Positions 5,735-12,301 of a stretch of 12,301 nt of DNA are shown piece by piece. A model generated the notes under the pieces. It was not told where the DNA came from. It did not search any database and was given only the letters and a program-made list of their open reading frames with translations. The DNA is from Bacillota bacterium. Lineage in GTDB: Bacteria; Bacillota; Clostridia; Clostridiales; Clostridiaceae. The stretch covers positions 1-12,301 of the forward strand of contig JAUZPH010000061.1 of NCBI GenBank assembly GCA_030706065.1. Direction: 5' to 3'. Within the stretch, counting starts at the first letter, position 1. Each line of letters begins with the position of its first letter. Both the position numbers and the translations under genes were made by a program.

Positions 5735-7066
5735 CTACCTGTAAACCTGATATCCCGCCAGGGCTGCTGCATATTTAACCGTATTTGATTTTATACTATA
5801 AAAGGTCTGAACATCATTGACCCACAGAGGTACCGTATGATAATGGCGCTTATTCGCTTCAAAGACCCATACCCTCTGGTCTTCGTCAATCATTACATCA
5901 AAACCCAAATCCCCATAGTTTTCACCTGTCTGGTCCAGAATCTCACACACGCACTTGCAGGCGGCTATTACCTCTCTCTTTTTTTTGTAAATTTCCTTTT
6001 GACTGAAGTCGAAGGCCTTGTACAGAATATCATCGAAGGTGGAGGTACTTCCCCAGTTTGTACAAATATCTCCTCGTGCTCCTATCAGTGCAATGATACC
6101 TGTACAGGACCAATTCATCGTATGATCCTTCTGCATGATCACACGAAAGTCCATGTGTCTTCCTTTCACTTTTAGGGGATTTATTGCCTGCTGAACAATA
6201 TATTTATGGCTTCCGGCAGCCTCCTTAATGAAGTCTTCGGCTTCTTCCTTTGATAAAATTGAAGTAACTTCACGTCCTTGTTTACCCTGGAACCCATAAA
6301 TTCCGTCATGAAGAGTTACTTTATACAGCCCCCTGGATAGGGTTCCGTTTATCGGCTTCAGGTAGGCCGCACCATAATGGTCGATAATATAATCCACATC
6401 TTCTATGGAAGAATACAACCTGGTATAGGGTATGTTCTGGCAATAGGGCTTATAGCTTGTAATGAGCTGCCAGAACTCCCACTTGTCAAAATAATTGGAG
6501 TTGAACATACGGTTGCCTGTCTCTTCCTTCAGCTTGATTCTTATTTTATCCGGTAGTGAAGTCCTCTGAAATATTGAATCCGGCAGAGGAAATACTCCCG
6601 CCTTCCAGGCCTCACCGGCCCTCCTGCATCCGGGATTATAGCAATAACCCTCAACACACTTGTTTTTAAAATCAATGCCCTCAGAACTGAAGGCAATCAA
6701 AAGCCCACGAATTTCCGGATAAATATTTGTATAGCTCATCAGCTTGCGAAGCCTGGCGGGAGTCAGGGCCTTCTTTCTTCTAAACATCAGTAGTCCCAGA
6801 ACCGGGCCGATCCTTATACCTTTTCTGCCTAAGATTATTTGATACTCTATCCCTTCAGTCAGCAGCAGCCCTTCCATCACATCTGAGGATACTACTACCT
6901 CCTGGTCATTCCCGTTAAGATTCTCCTCAACCTGCGCCTTCAAGGTTTTTCTGCCTGCACTTATACTCAATTCCTCTGATTTTGAAATATCGACTCTTTT
7001 TAAACATTTTGCCGGCAAATATATTCTCCCTTTTGTTTCTTTACTGGAAAGTATCCTATAAAACAT
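5735..7066 (-). CDS. YheC/YheD-family endospore coat-associated ATP-grasp protein (paralogue A)
   Basis: A 443-residue protein of the YheC/YheD ATP-grasp family. Bacillus subtilis members are associated with the spore coat. ATP-grasp enzymes couple ATP hydrolysis to joining a carboxylate to an amine or other nucleophile. Residues 1-95 are the family's beta-rich N-terminal domain ending in IRIGPVLGLL. Residues about 118-165 hold the pre-grasp region (GLLIAFS, VEGYCYNP, GVFPLPDSIFQR). The ATP-grasp part follows: FDKW near 193, nucleotide-binding lysine in YLKP (Lys237), VQQ near 291, DFRVIMQK (306-313), and the metal-binding end GFDVMIDEDQRVWVFEAN with Asp390, Glu403 and Asn405. ATG 7066 has GGAGGAGGAG just upstream and overlaps the stop of the preceding gene by 11 bp. 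An in-frame start at 7156 would overlap its neighbour by 100 bp and is rejected. It is the last gene of the operon. Substrate unknown. Confidence 0.92.
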   Translation of the reverse strand: MFYRILSSKETKGRIYLPAKCLKRVDISKSEELSISAGRKTLKAQVEENLNGNDQEVVVSSDVMEGLLLTEGIEYQIILGRKGIRIGPVLGLLMFRRKKALTPARLRKLMSYTNIYPEIRGLLIAFSSEGIDFKNKCVEGYCYNPGCRRAGEAWKAGVFPLPDSIFQRTSLPDKIRIKLKEETGNRMFNSNYFDKWEFWQLITSYKPYCQNIPYTRLYSSIEDVDYIIDHYGAAYLKPINGTLSRGLYKVTLHDGIYGFQGKQGREVTSILSKEEAEDFIKEAAGSHKYIVQQAINPLKVKGRHMDFRVIMQKDHTMNWSCTGIIALIGARGDICTNWGSTSTFDDILYKAFDFSQKEIYKKKREVIAACKCVCEILDQTGENYGDLGFDVMIDEDQRVWVFEANKRHYHTVPLWVNDVQTFYSIKSNTVKYAAALAGYQVYR

Positions 7067-8417
7067 CCGTCTCCTCCTCCCTGCTTCCAAAGCCAGCCAG
7101 AGCTTTGGCATAATGCATGGGACCTGCCAGTATGGTGTAGTATCCTGCAATATCATTTGCTCTTAACGCTATTCCCGGATGAGGTCTTCGGTTATTTACC
7201 TCAATAAGCCATAGGTTCTTTTGCCTGTCAATACCTATATCAAGCCCAAGCGTAGCATAGTTAAATCCATATTCGTCCAAGGTTCGGCATACCTTCATAC
7301 ACAAGGATACCATTCGTTCCTTTATATTAAAGGCTTCAAATTCGGATTGAGCCAATTCCTCTCTTATAAAATCCTCAGCGGGCATGGCAGCTCCTCCGCT
7401 GGATATATTGCTAACCACACTGTCCTTTGCTCCCACTCTGGCAATAATTCCGTTACACTGCCATCTGCAGGCTTCATTCTTTTGCATCACACATCTGAAA
7501 TCCACAATGCCACCGTCGAACCTGAAGAGTTCCAGTCCCTGCTGCACTATGTGCTCCCCGGAGATAAAAAGCTTCTTCGTTATATTATCAAATTCCTCCC
7601 TGCTCACCGCTTCCAGAGTGATATTTTCATCATCTTCACGGTATTTGAATATCTGTCTGCTTCCTTCCCGGCTTACCTTCACAACTCCAAAGCCCTTCAT
7701 ACCCCAGGCGGGTTTAACATACACTGTAGGGTATTTCTTCAGCATCTCATATATATCTGCCTCGGAATTGTATACTATTGTGTCAGGAAGATGATCCCTT
7801 ATATCTTCCTCCTTTGAAAACCATCCGTACATATCCCATTTGTCAAAGGTATAATTGTTGAATATATTATCGCCGATGGCTGAAAGAAAATGGTTTTGCC
7901 ATTTCTCATTCATATGAGTTTTTCGGTTGATGGCCCTTGGATATGGAAACACTCCCTTTTCCCAGGAATCCTTCTGAGGGTTATAGCAATACCCTTCAAT
8001 AAGCCGCTTCTCTTTATTCACCATATCCAGGGAGAAAACTATAATAGCCCCGTGGATATTGGTATAGTCCAGAGTATGAAGAGCTATCTCCTTCAGCATC
8101 CGCTTTGTTATGCTCTCGGCCTTCCGGCTGGCCGCTATACCGATACAGGGACCAATAATTATTTCATTTCCTCTGACCCTTATCTCATAGATTGGATATT
8201 CCGGTATATGCAGTTCCTCTATGACCTCAGAGGACAACTTTATCTCCGTTTCTTCAACTAAATCTGAAATTGATATATCAACATATTTTTTCTGGGTTCC
8301 AAAACTGACAAAGCCCCTCAATTTTTTTGTGAGCACCAGCTTTTCTGCCAGTTTTTCATTTATTATCATCTCCGGTTTTTCAGCTCGGTGCTTCTTCACT
8401 GATATTTGAAAATCCAT
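7056..8417 (-). CDS. YheC/YheD-family endospore coat-associated ATP-grasp protein (paralogue B)
   Basis: A 453-residue paralogue of the neighbours on both sides, with the same domain order. It has a beta-rich N-terminal domain to about residue 96 (ending IIIGPCIGIA), a pre-grasp region (GAIIVFS, IEGYCYNP, GVFPYPRAINR), then the ATP-grasp fold. Key residues are present: Lys235 in YVKPAWG, VQQ near 291, Asp306 and Arg308 in DFRCVMQK, Asp393 in LGLDIGID, and Glu406 and Asn408 in IEVN. I take it to be a competent ATP-grasp enzyme. ATG 8417 is preceded by AGGGGTG six bases upstream (8424-8430). A longer in-frame start at 8468 would run 26 bp into paralogue C and is rejected. It lies 25 bp after the end of paralogue C and overlaps paralogue A by 11 bp. 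Expected to be made in the mother cell during sporulation, by family analogy. Confidence 0.92.
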   Translation of the reverse strand: MDFQISVKKHRAEKPEMIINEKLAEKLVLTKKLRGFVSFGTQKKYVDISISDLVEETEIKLSSEVIEELHIPEYPIYEIRVRGNEIIIGPCIGIAASRKAESITKRMLKEIALHTLDYTNIHGAIIVFSLDMVNKEKRLIEGYCYNPQKDSWEKGVFPYPRAINRKTHMNEKWQNHFLSAIGDNIFNNYTFDKWDMYGWFSKEEDIRDHLPDTIVYNSEADIYEMLKKYPTVYVKPAWGMKGFGVVKVSREGSRQIFKYREDDENITLEAVSREEFDNITKKLFISGEHIVQQGLELFRFDGGIVDFRCVMQKNEACRWQCNGIIARVGAKDSVVSNISSGGAAMPAEDFIREELAQSEFEAFNIKERMVSLCMKVCRTLDEYGFNYATLGLDIGIDRQKNLWLIEVNNRRPHPGIALRANDIAGYYTILAGPMHYAKALAGFGSREEETDVL

Positions 8418-8442
8418 TACCTTCACCCCTAAACATGGTTTT

Positions 8443-9783
8443 TTAGAATCCAGCCAGGTGGGCCGCATATAGTATTGGTGTATGCCTTATGGCCAAATAG
8501 GTATCATAATCCATGACTTTAAACCCCTTGAAGCTTGGGAATACATTCACCTCAATTATCCAGCTATTCCCACTCTCATCCAGAGCAATATCCACGCCAA
8601 ATTCCGCAAAATGATGCCCTATACTGTCAAGACTCTCACATAATTTCAAGCACAAATCATCAATTTCATTTTTGATTTTCTCAAGGTTGAATTTTTCAGT
8701 TGAAAATGACTTTTCAAGAGCTTTGTCGAGAGTAAGGGCATACCCGCCTCTTGAAATGTTGGTAATGAGGCTTTCCTGTGCCGCTACTCTGCATTCAATT
8801 CCTGAACACTTCCAACGAGATGTCTTGTCCTTCTGCATCACTAGCCTTATATCATAAGCGGCACCTTCTATCTTAGCCAGTACCAGGTGTTTCTGTATCA
8901 GGTATTTATCAAACAGATTATTATTCTTATCAAAGAAGTCCTTTAACGCCGCGTCGTTATCCAGTAAAAATTCCTTATTTCCGCTGTTTCTATAATCAAA
9001 GACTCTATAGCCGTCATTTTCCTTATTTATTATACATATTCCTCTTCCCCTTGAAAGGTAAATTGGTTTCAATATCACATCCCTGTTATCATCTATGAAT
9101 TTCTTTGCCTGATTATAACTGCTGCATAACTCTGTTGCAGGTACATGCTTTGCAAGAGCTTTATGCTTCTTTACATGCTTATACAGATAGAACTTTCCAA
9201 ATCTCCATGAATTGAACATCCTGCCATTGGTTACGTTTATCAGTCTTCTGATATCACTCTTTTTTGAGTGGAAGTCCCTTCTGTAAATTGCTGAGGGAAC
9301 GGGGAATATTCCAAATCTCCACTGTTTTTTTGAATTATCATAGTATAGTCCATAAACCTCTCCATTTTGCCAGTCGATGGTTTTAGGGGAAAATGCATAT
9401 ATTAACCCGCCGATCTTTTCATATATTCCAAAACGGTCCGAGTATTTCTTCATATGGTTGGGGCTGTATATATAATCATGGGGACCGAGCAGTAGTCCAA
9501 TTGTGGGACCAATGATCAAATTACGGCCTTTTTTCTTCATTTGGTAAGTTACTGAAGGATTTATCCTTAAATCCGATACCAGTTTTTCGGAAAGCTTTAT
9601 TATCAGGGGTTCCTCAAAATTACTGCCGCCTTCGGCCTCAAGAGACATATCAAATTTTACCTGCGCCTTTTCGCTTTTTTTCCCAAAGGAAACTGTAACC
9701 TCGAAATTTTGGTTTTCTCCGTTTTCAGGAGGCAGATATACTATTTTCTCCTCCTCATGTTCAGTGATTATTTTAATCCACAT
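8443..9783 (-). CDS. YheC/YheD-family endospore coat-associated ATP-grasp protein (paralogue C)
   Basis: A 446-residue YheC/YheD ATP-grasp protein. Its N-terminal domain (residues 1-98) ends in the family stretch NLIIGPTIGLLLG. Then come GGLIYAFS, EVYGLYYD and GIFPVPSAIYRR. ATP-grasp residues are present: Lys239 in ILKP, IQKH near 297, Asp311 and Arg313 in DIRLVMQK, the TNISRGG loop near 341, Asp398, and Glu411 and Asn413 in IIEVN. The C-terminal YAAHLAGF matches the ends of paralogues A and B (YAAALAGY, YAKALAGF). ATG 9783 is preceded by GAGGGGGA at a 7-base spacing and starts 3 bp after the stop of the upstream pseudoenzyme-like gene, so translation is probably coupled. It is more basic and Lys-rich in the middle (about residues 190-235) than its paralogues, perhaps reflecting a different partner. 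Confidence 0.92.
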   Translation of the reverse strand: MWIKIITEHEEEKIVYLPPENGENQNFEVTVSFGKKSEKAQVKFDMSLEAEGGSNFEEPLIIKLSEKLVSDLRINPSVTYQMKKKGRNLIIGPTIGLLLGPHDYIYSPNHMKKYSDRFGIYEKIGGLIYAFSPKTIDWQNGEVYGLYYDNSKKQWRFGIFPVPSAIYRRDFHSKKSDIRRLINVTNGRMFNSWRFGKFYLYKHVKKHKALAKHVPATELCSSYNQAKKFIDDNRDVILKPIYLSRGRGICIINKENDGYRVFDYRNSGNKEFLLDNDAALKDFFDKNNNLFDKYLIQKHLVLAKIEGAAYDIRLVMQKDKTSRWKCSGIECRVAAQESLITNISRGGYALTLDKALEKSFSTEKFNLEKIKNEIDDLCLKLCESLDSIGHHFAEFGVDIALDESGNSWIIEVNVFPSFKGFKVMDYDTYLAIRHTPILYAAHLAGF

Positions 9784-9786
9784 AAA

Positions 9787-10746
9787 CTAGTCCCCCTCTT
9801 GTCTATGCCTGTAGTAACGGGCCAACTTCAACATATTTTTGTAGAACCTCCTGCAAAAATCAGGCTCCCTGACAGCCCTGAAGAAATATTGATCCAATCC
9901 TCCCATATGCAGAAAGTAAGGTTTGTTTTCCGAATCTAATATAAAATCCATAAAACAATGGCCTACAGAGGGAAGATATTTGTTGATATGAAATATGCCA
10001 TTCATAGCCGCTGCATCTATCTCCTCAAATAGACTACCAAACTGTGCTTCTGTTCCAAGATAAACATCTCTGCTTAAAAGGGACCATATGTCCGGGCGAA
10101 GTTTTTGCAGATACACCCTTACTACAACAGGATGATTGGCTTTAATTCTTATCTCCGGTATCTCGATAAACAGCCACCTCTGCTGACATAGAGAAGCATC
10201 AATATAATCGCATATATGCCCTTTTCTAAAGTACTGTGATCCGGTAATCCTGTCTGAATCCGGATCCGGCACTGCATAGATTACCCTTGAAAGGCTTGCT
10301 CCCCTTGAAGGCATGATGATATAGCTTTTTTCATCCACAGGCCTGAAATTTCTTTCCGCCTTATCGTAAATATGATATGGAAGCAAATACTTACGAGTAC
10401 TATTAAATGAAGAAAGAATATCCATAATCATCCATTGATCAAATTTGTTAATATAATTGACAAGTTCTACTTTTTCCATCTCCTCAAGAGCTTTCCTTAC
10501 CTTTATCGCCGCATCGTCCTTTTGGAGACTGAAATTAAATATTACAGAAGGTAAAGGGACCTCAACTGATTTTACAGCCTTACCGGAAATAAGGCTTCCC
10601 TTAACCATTTTCTCCTTTAAATTTATATTAAAGATAGTGAAAACAACTATATTATCGTCATCCTCTTTTCTCTGATCCCTGAACCAGGAATGAAGTTGTT
10701 TAGAATACTCCTCTTCCATATCGTTTGAACATAAAATGCCTATCAC
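9787..10746 (-). CDS. Short divergent YheC/YheD homologue with a degenerate ATP-grasp site (predicted pseudoenzyme)
   Basis: A 319-residue protein, first gene of the four-gene run. It lacks the about 90-residue N-terminal domain of the other three and begins directly with MIGILCS, matching their pre-grasp region. Landmarks are aligned by eye to paralogue B: LPSVIFNF (PRAINRK region), NKFDQW (FDKW), IIMPSRG (VKPAWG), VVVRVYLQK (VDFRCVMQK) and MDFILDSENKPYFLHMGG (LDIGIDRQKNLWLIEVNN). The ATP-binding lysine is replaced by Met145, the DFR aspartate by Val208, and the metal-binding Glu and Asn by His280 and Gly282. Asp267, Arg210 and the QK pair remain. It is therefore unlikely to be a working ligase and may be a structural or regulatory partner of paralogues A-C. 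The start is GTG 10746 with GAGGAGG seven bases upstream. There is no frameshift, so it is not simply a decayed gene. Confidence 0.82.
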   Translation of the reverse strand: MIGILCSNDMEEEYSKQLHSWFRDQRKEDDDNIVVFTIFNINLKEKMVKGSLISGKAVKSVEVPLPSVIFNFSLQKDDAAIKVRKALEEMEKVELVNYINKFDQWMIMDILSSFNSTRKYLLPYHIYDKAERNFRPVDEKSYIIMPSRGASLSRVIYAVPDPDSDRITGSQYFRKGHICDYIDASLCQQRWLFIEIPEIRIKANHPVVVRVYLQKLRPDIWSLLSRDVYLGTEAQFGSLFEEIDAAAMNGIFHINKYLPSVGHCFMDFILDSENKPYFLHMGGLDQYFFRAVREPDFCRRFYKNMLKLARYYRHRQEGD

Positions 10747-10753
10747 GATTATC

Positions 10754-10760
10754 CCTCCTC
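10754..10760 (-). promoter_or_regulatory. Ribosome binding site for the GTG start of the first YheC/D-operon gene
   Basis: The minus strand reads GAGGAGG, 7 bp before GTG 10746. No nearby in-frame ATG competes, and the protein begins with the family-like IGIL stretch directly after this start. Confidence 0.8.
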
Positions 10761-10764
10761 AATT

Positions 10765-10793
10765 TAGATTATGTATAAACGTGCTATTTGGTG
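10765..10793 (-). promoter_or_regulatory. Candidate sigma-K-like sporulation promoter of the YheC/D operon
   Basis: On the minus strand CACC (10790-10793) and CATAATCTA (10765-10773) are 16 bp apart. This fits the general sigma-K pattern (AC, about 16 bp, CATANNNTA) from established knowledge of sporulation promoters. The weakness is spacing to the gene: only 4 bp separate the -10 from the ribosome binding site, so the transcript would start within or just before GAGGAGG. It may therefore be coincidence. Confidence 0.22.
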
Positions 10794-10861
10794 CATAACA
10801 TTATCGTATTCTAGTACATTTCACTCTGCTTTTCACATAAAGATATGAAAATCCTGTGTCA

Positions 10862-10889
10862 TTTACTGTAACTCTGTGTAATATATACT
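10862..10889 (+). promoter_or_regulatory. Candidate vegetative-type promoter of the DUF2156 gene
   Basis: TTTACT (10862-10867) and TATACT (10884-10889) are separated by 16 bp. A transcript would begin near 10896. That lies downstream of any ribosome binding site for the GTG 10894 or TTG 10903 starts and so favours the start at 10981. It is a moderate consensus match. Confidence 0.3.
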
Positions 10890-10980
10890 AAGGGTGGCTA
10901 TATTGATATCTTCTGTTAACAGGGATATGCCTCTGAAACAAAGAAACTATAACAATATATTGCAAAGAGGAGTGTTGCAA

Positions 10981-11961
10981 TTGGACGAGTTTTCAAAGCT
11001 ATCAGGAGTAATCCAACTTGGACAGTGGTCCTTTAATGTAATAGATATTTCGGATAAAGAACTGTATTCAGACTATATAAGGAAGACCAGGTACCCTGCA
11101 AACCTGTGGTCTGCAAATTTTGATTTTCTGTGGGCTGTATCCCAGTCCAGGATTAGAAAGGTATTATGGAAGATTGTTGATAATATGCTTGTGACCTTTG
11201 GATATCTCCTCAGCGGGCCGCTTTATCTCATATGTCTGCCCTACGGAGAAGGGGATGTGGAAAAAGTAGTCAAGGCAGCTGTAGATTGTTTGAGATACTG
11301 CGCTGACTGGAATAAGGACAAGGATCCCGGTACTGTAATAAAGGTCGTAAATGAACAGCAGCTTGAATTTCTCAAACAGCACCCGGGATTTCAGGATTTC
11401 TTCAGGGTGACAGGTTTGGTAGGAAAGGAGAAATTCTTTTCTATACCGAAACTGCTCTCACTGCATGGCAAGGATTTTGACACCATAAGGCGGAAAATCA
11501 ATAAATTCCGCAAGACATGTCCTGGAGCTGCAGTGAGGGAATACCGGGAGGAGGATTTCAAGAAAGTTATGAAACTTGGTGAATACTGGAGTGAAACCTC
11601 CGGAAAAAAATATTCAAATGTCTTTGATAATATATACTTCCGTGAAATAATAAGGCACTGCAGAGAATTGAATCATATTGTTCTTGTAGTTGAATATGAT
11701 GGGAAAATTATTGGAATGGTGTCCGGAGGCGACCTGCCCAATGGCCAATCCTGGTGGTGTCTTTCAAAGTTTATGAATGATTATGACGGCCTATCGGAAT
11801 TTCTCGTCATAGAAATTGCCCGGGCAATAAACCGAAGGAATCATCGGATTGAGCTTATGAACGCTGCAGAGGATCTCGGCCCTGGTGGTTTAAGATTCTT
11901 CAAGGAGAGGTTTAGACCGGCACTGGATTTAAAAAGATATGTACTAAAGTTTAAGGAGTAG
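10981..11961 (+). CDS. DUF2156 (GNAT-fold, phosphatidylglycerol lysyltransferase C-terminal-like) protein
   Basis: A soluble protein of about 326 residues with two tandem GNAT-like halves, as in DUF2156/LPG_synthase_C proteins (PF09924). Relatives in MprF transfer aminoacyl groups from tRNA to lipids, but many stand-alone members have no known function. Family landmarks are FFSIPKLLSLHGKDF near residues 152-166, IRRKINKFRK near 169-178, the strand-rich region HIVLVVEYDGKIIGMVSGG near 232-250, and the C-terminal MNAAEDLGPGGLRFFKERF near 293-311. There is no signal peptide or membrane domain. The start is uncertain. TTG 10981 has GAGGAG eight bases upstream (10967-10972) and fits the candidate promoter. 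In-frame alternatives are ATG 10927, TTG 10903 (AAGGGTGG upstream) and GTG 10894. The gene is divergent from the YheC/D operon, suggesting shared control. Biochemical activity is unproven. Confidence 0.82.
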   Translation: MDEFSKLSGVIQLGQWSFNVIDISDKELYSDYIRKTRYPANLWSANFDFLWAVSQSRIRKVLWKIVDNMLVTFGYLLSGPLYLICLPYGEGDVEKVVKAAVDCLRYCADWNKDKDPGTVIKVVNEQQLEFLKQHPGFQDFFRVTGLVGKEKFFSIPKLLSLHGKDFDTIRRKINKFRKTCPGAAVREYREEDFKKVMKLGEYWSETSGKKYSNVFDNIYFREIIRHCRELNHIVLVVEYDGKIIGMVSGGDLPNGQSWWCLSKFMNDYDGLSEFLVIEIARAINRRNHRIELMNAAEDLGPGGLRFFKERFRPALDLKRYVLKFKE

Positions 11962-11977
11962 GTGTTCACCTACTCCT
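11954..11977. terminator. Hairpin covering the DUF2156 stop codon, between convergent genes
   Basis: AGGAGTAGGTG (11954-11964) and CACCTACTCCT (11967-11977) form a perfect 11-bp inverted repeat with only two central bases, so a few inner pairs must open. It contains the TAG stop (11959-11961). There is no clear U-run on either side (GCCAATTATTG on the plus strand, TAAACTTTAG on the minus strand), so it is a weak or bidirectional terminator or an mRNA-end stabilising hairpin. Confidence 0.5.
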
Positions 11978-12018
11978 GCCAATTATTGTCTAATAAATTT
12001 CTGTTTTATAAAAACGGA

Positions 12019-12285
12019 TTATCTGGAGCCCAACTCCCTGAGTTGATTTCTCAAATCCTTAATCTGATTTTCTATTTCATCTCTCCTCTTTAGGGCCTCC
12101 TGTTCGGCGGTATCTGATGCGATTTTTGCGGTAATCGTAGCCAGAGAAGCTGCAACACCTGCCAGAAAAGCTCCGACCACAGTAGCCTGCTCCGGTGTAA
12201 CCCTCCTTGCTATGGTACTTGCTACAATTGCTGTCAGGATATTAAGTTCGTCTGCTGTCATAAATGTCTTCTGTTTATCTGGCAT
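12019..12285 (-). CDS. Small protein with one hydrophobic helix and a C-terminal coiled coil, unknown function
   Basis: An 88-residue protein that I cannot name. Residues about 10-28 (TADELNILTAIVASTIARR) form a helical segment. Residues about 34-53 are hydrophobic and Ala/Gly-rich (TVVGAFLAGVAASLATITA) and could be a transmembrane helix or a helix-packing core. Residues about 58-86 are strongly charged with heptad-like Leu/Ile spacing (EQEALKRRDEIENQIKDLRNQL), indicating a coiled coil. The layout resembles small clostridial proteins of the DUF6774 kind, from memory and not checked. ATG 12285 has AGGAGG ten bases upstream, at the very edge of the window. A GTG at 12294 is too close to that site. 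It is convergent with the DUF2156 gene, and its promoter lies outside the window. Confidence 0.75.
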   Translation of the reverse strand: MPDKQKTFMTADELNILTAIVASTIARRVTPEQATVVGAFLAGVAASLATITAKIASDTAEQEALKRRDEIENQIKDLRNQLRELGSR

Positions 12286-12301
12286 ACAAACCACTCCTCC
12301 T

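Noticed and set aside
7067..7156. Longer N-terminus for YheC/D paralogue A
   Set aside because: The extension would overlap the end of paralogue B by 100 bp and does not look like the family N-terminus. A strong ribosome binding site directly precedes ATG 7066.
7221..7817. Plus-strand open frame of 198 codons
   Set aside because: It lies entirely antisense to YheC/D paralogue B, whose protein is clearly conserved. It has no ribosome binding site, and its translation resembles no family.
8418..8468. Longer N-terminus for YheC/D paralogue B
   Set aside because: It would overlap the end of paralogue C. AGGGGTG at 8424-8430 supports the ATG at 8417.

Overview
The window looks like a chromosomal segment of an endospore-forming, low-to-moderate GC Firmicute of the class Clostridia. 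The grounds are strong AGGAGG-type ribosome binding sites, A/T-rich intergenic DNA, U-tailed intrinsic terminators, a BmpA-type lipoprotein nucleoside transporter, and a cluster of YheC/YheD-family spore-coat-associated ATP-grasp proteins. The genus cannot be fixed from sequence alone. No rRNA, tRNA, CRISPR array, integrase or transposase gene was seen.

Layout, left to right. Positions 1-4139 (minus strand) hold a nucleoside-type ABC importer operon, transcribed right to left: BmpA-like lipoprotein (3048-4139), a strong hairpin-plus-U-run at 2998-3036 (probably an attenuator that lets more binding protein than membrane components be made), a tandem ATPase (1441-2964), and two overlapping permease genes (339-1448 and 1-352, the second cut by the window edge). 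Positions 4140-5161 are mostly non-coding. They contain two tandem copies of a ~90-bp palindromic repeat with GCGGAAATTT ends, a third inverted copy split by a related 86-bp palindromic element, and one overlooked 23-codon gene (4592-4663) for a very lysine-rich microprotein followed by an 18-bp-stem terminator.

Positions 5162-5578 encode a YbgC/FadM-type hot-dog acyl-CoA thioesterase. A clean terminator (5643-5668) separates it from a tightly packed four-gene run transcribed right to left (10746 to 5735): a small divergent YheC/D homologue that has lost the key ATP-grasp residues, then three full-length YheC/D ATP-grasp paralogues of 446, 453 and 443 residues whose key residues are intact. 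A DUF2156 (GNAT-fold, aminoacyltransferase-like) gene is divergently transcribed from the same 150-230-bp intergenic region. At the right edge a small protein with one hydrophobic helix and a coiled-coil tail lies on the minus strand, convergent with the DUF2156 gene.

The most interesting part is 5735-11961: three probable active ATP-grasp ligases plus one predicted pseudoenzyme in one operon, opposite a GNAT-type transferase. From family knowledge this suggests a spore envelope modification or assembly module. The substrate cannot be read from the sequence. The second point of interest is the nested palindromic repeat family between the operons.
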